DNA of 7,363 nt from the NCBI GenBank assembly GCA_031259185.1, contig JAIRLV010000197.1:1-7363 (forward strand), in the 5' to 3' direction. The position numbers and the translations under genes were made by a program. The notes beneath the pieces were generated by a model, which saw only the letters and a list, made by a program, of their open reading frames with translations, searched no databases and was not told where the DNA came from. This DNA is from Elusimicrobiota bacterium. Lineage in GTDB: Bacteria; RUG730. Positions 6,114-7,363 of this stretch are shown piece after piece. Position 1 is the stretch's first letter. Every line of letters begins with the position of its first letter.

Positions 6114-7358
6114 ATGAATAGAAGAGATTTTTTGAAATTATCATCTTTAGTAGTCGGCGGTTTTTTCAGTAATGGTTTTACATTTCTAGACAAAACACCA
6201 AACTTGATTAATGATGATCTATCAAAAGTCACGAGAGTCAGATACAAAGATATAACGCTTCCGTTATTGACTTTGGGTTGTATGCGGTTTCCTCTAAAAA
6301 GCTCTGACAGTTCTGATATAGATACTCTACATGTACAAAAAATGGTTGATTATGCGATTGCGCATGGTCTAAATTATTTTGACACTGCATATCCATATCA
6401 TAGCGGAAAATCTGAAATAGTCATAGGAAATGCCCTAAAAAAACATCCTCGCAATAGTTTTTATATATCTACAAAATTACCGACATGGATGATAAACTCA
6501 GAAGCAGACGTGCATAGAATATTTGACGAACAATTAAAAAAAACTCAGCTAAAACATTTTGATTTTTATTTTATTCATACTTTAAACAAAAATACTTATG
6601 AAAATAATTGTAAAAAAAATAAAGTATATGAACTTTTGAAAAAGAAAAAAAGCGAAGGCAAAATAAAATATCTCGGTTTTTCTTTTCATGATAATCCTGA
6701 TGTTCTTGAAGTTATAGCAAGAGAATATCCATGGGATTTTGGAATGATTCAGCTTAACTATCTTGATTGGGATGTTATAGATTCTGAGCGTATGTATGAG
6801 ATTATGTTAAAAAATAATATCCCTACATGGGTTATGGAACCAGTTCGTGGCGGGCAATTAGCTAGCCTAAATGAGAGAGCGACCACAATATTCAAAAATG
6901 CAAATCCTAATGTGTCTACTGCATCTTGGGCGATAAGATATGCTGCGTCACTACCTAATGTCACAACAGTTTTGAGCGGAATGAGTAATATTGATCAACT
7001 GCAAGATAACATTAAAACTATGACGAATTTTAAACCGTTATCTGATCAAGAGCGAAATGTGATAAGCACGGCGTTGATAGCATATAGATCGTCTGGCACT
7101 ATTCCTTGTACAAATTGTAAATATTGCGTCCCTTACTGCCCATTGAAAATAGATATTCCAAATAATTTTAATATTTATAATCAATTTTTGATTGACAATA
7201 ATTCTAGATTATTTGTTAGAAATTATAATGCTTTGCATGATTTTGAAAAATCCTCAAAATGTGTAAAATGCAAACTTTGTATGCCGCATTGTCCGCAAAA
7301 AATAGAAATTCCAAATTTTTTAAGTAAAATTACAGAAAAATATAATGAAGTGTCTTAA
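6114..7358 (+). CDS. Aldo/keto reductase with Tat signal and C-terminal 2x[4Fe-4S] ferredoxin domain
   Basis: This is a putative NAD(P)H-linked oxidoreductase of the COG1453 type; the substrate is unknown. Residues 1-25 look like a twin-arginine signal: NRRDFLKLSS followed by a hydrophobic stretch LVVGGFF, though no clear signal-peptidase A-x-A site is visible. The aldo/keto reductase barrel is about 43-315, with a full catalytic tetrad: D90 and Y95 (NYFDTAYPYH), K121 (STKLP) and H155 (YFIHT). The C-terminal part carries two ferredoxin-type clusters in CxxCxxCxxxC form: C332, C335, C338, C342 and C383, C386, C389, C393, each followed by Pro as in 8Fe ferredoxins. At 414 residues it is longer than typical COG1453 members by roughly the signal region. 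The ATG has a strong AAGGAG (6103-6108). It lies 71 bp after the TonB-like gene, possibly co-transcribed, with an inverted repeat in the gap. The gene is complete, ending 5 bp from the window edge. Confidence 0.9.
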   Translation: MNRRDFLKLSSLVVGGFFSNGFTFLDKTPNLINDDLSKVTRVRYKDITLPLLTLGCMRFPLKSSDSSDIDTLHVQKMVDYAIAHGLNYFDTAYPYHSGKSEIVIGNALKKHPRNSFYISTKLPTWMINSEADVHRIFDEQLKKTQLKHFDFYFIHTLNKNTYENNCKKNKVYELLKKKKSEGKIKYLGFSFHDNPDVLEVIAREYPWDFGMIQLNYLDWDVIDSERMYEIMLKNNIPTWVMEPVRGGQLASLNERATTIFKNANPNVSTASWAIRYAASLPNVTTVLSGMSNIDQLQDNIKTMTNFKPLSDQERNVISTALIAYRSSGTIPCTNCKYCVPYCPLKIDIPNNFNIYNQFLIDNNSRLFVRNYNALHDFEKSSKCVKCKLCMPHCPQKIEIPNFLSKITEKYNEVS

Positions 7359-7363
7359 TAAAA

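Overview
The window is very AT-rich bacterial chromosome. All recognisable genes lie on the + strand. It carries housekeeping genes (threonyl-tRNA synthetase, KAS III, RNase H, RNase P RNA) followed by two envelope or redox genes (a TonB-like protein and a Tat-signal aldo/keto reductase with a bis-[4Fe-4S] tail). TGA is used as an ordinary stop (after fabH and the TonB-like gene). A TonB-like protein implies an outer membrane, which argues against Mollicutes or Firmicutes. The ThrRS without a TGS domain, together with low GC and a diderm envelope, makes me lean towards Elusimicrobiota of the Endomicrobium type. Fusobacteriota or another low-GC diderm cannot be excluded by eye, and this placement is an inference.

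Layout: (1) 1-870 is the 3' part of an unidentified gene, open through the left edge and closed by a strong intrinsic terminator at 902-943. (2) 871-1162 is an AT-rich gap with the terminator and extended -10 promoters. It leads into thrS (1163-2908), which starts with GTG. (3) A near-consensus promoter (2969-2997) precedes fabH (3035-4015). (4) An RNase H family gene with a non-standard N-terminal extension (TTG start, 4124-4816) runs directly into rnpB, the type A RNase P RNA (about 4801-5225). The 5' strand of helix P1 lies inside the last codons of the RNase H gene. The 3' strand of P1 overlaps the -35 box of the next promoter (5221-5249). (5) That promoter leads through a 160-nt untranslated leader with short repeats to a TonB-like gene (5410-6042), then a perfect 11+11 inverted repeat next to the ribosome binding site, and then the aldo/keto reductase (6114-7358).

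The genes are mostly separate units with their own promoters, so the window does not read as one pathway. The real couplings visible are RNase H gene with rnpB (physical overlap and probable co-transcription) and perhaps the TonB-like gene with the reductase (71-bp gap, same strand). I do not see a clear previously undescribed multi-gene system. The best leads are the overlap architecture of rnpB, the unidentified first gene, the exported-looking aldo/keto reductase and the two leader regions.
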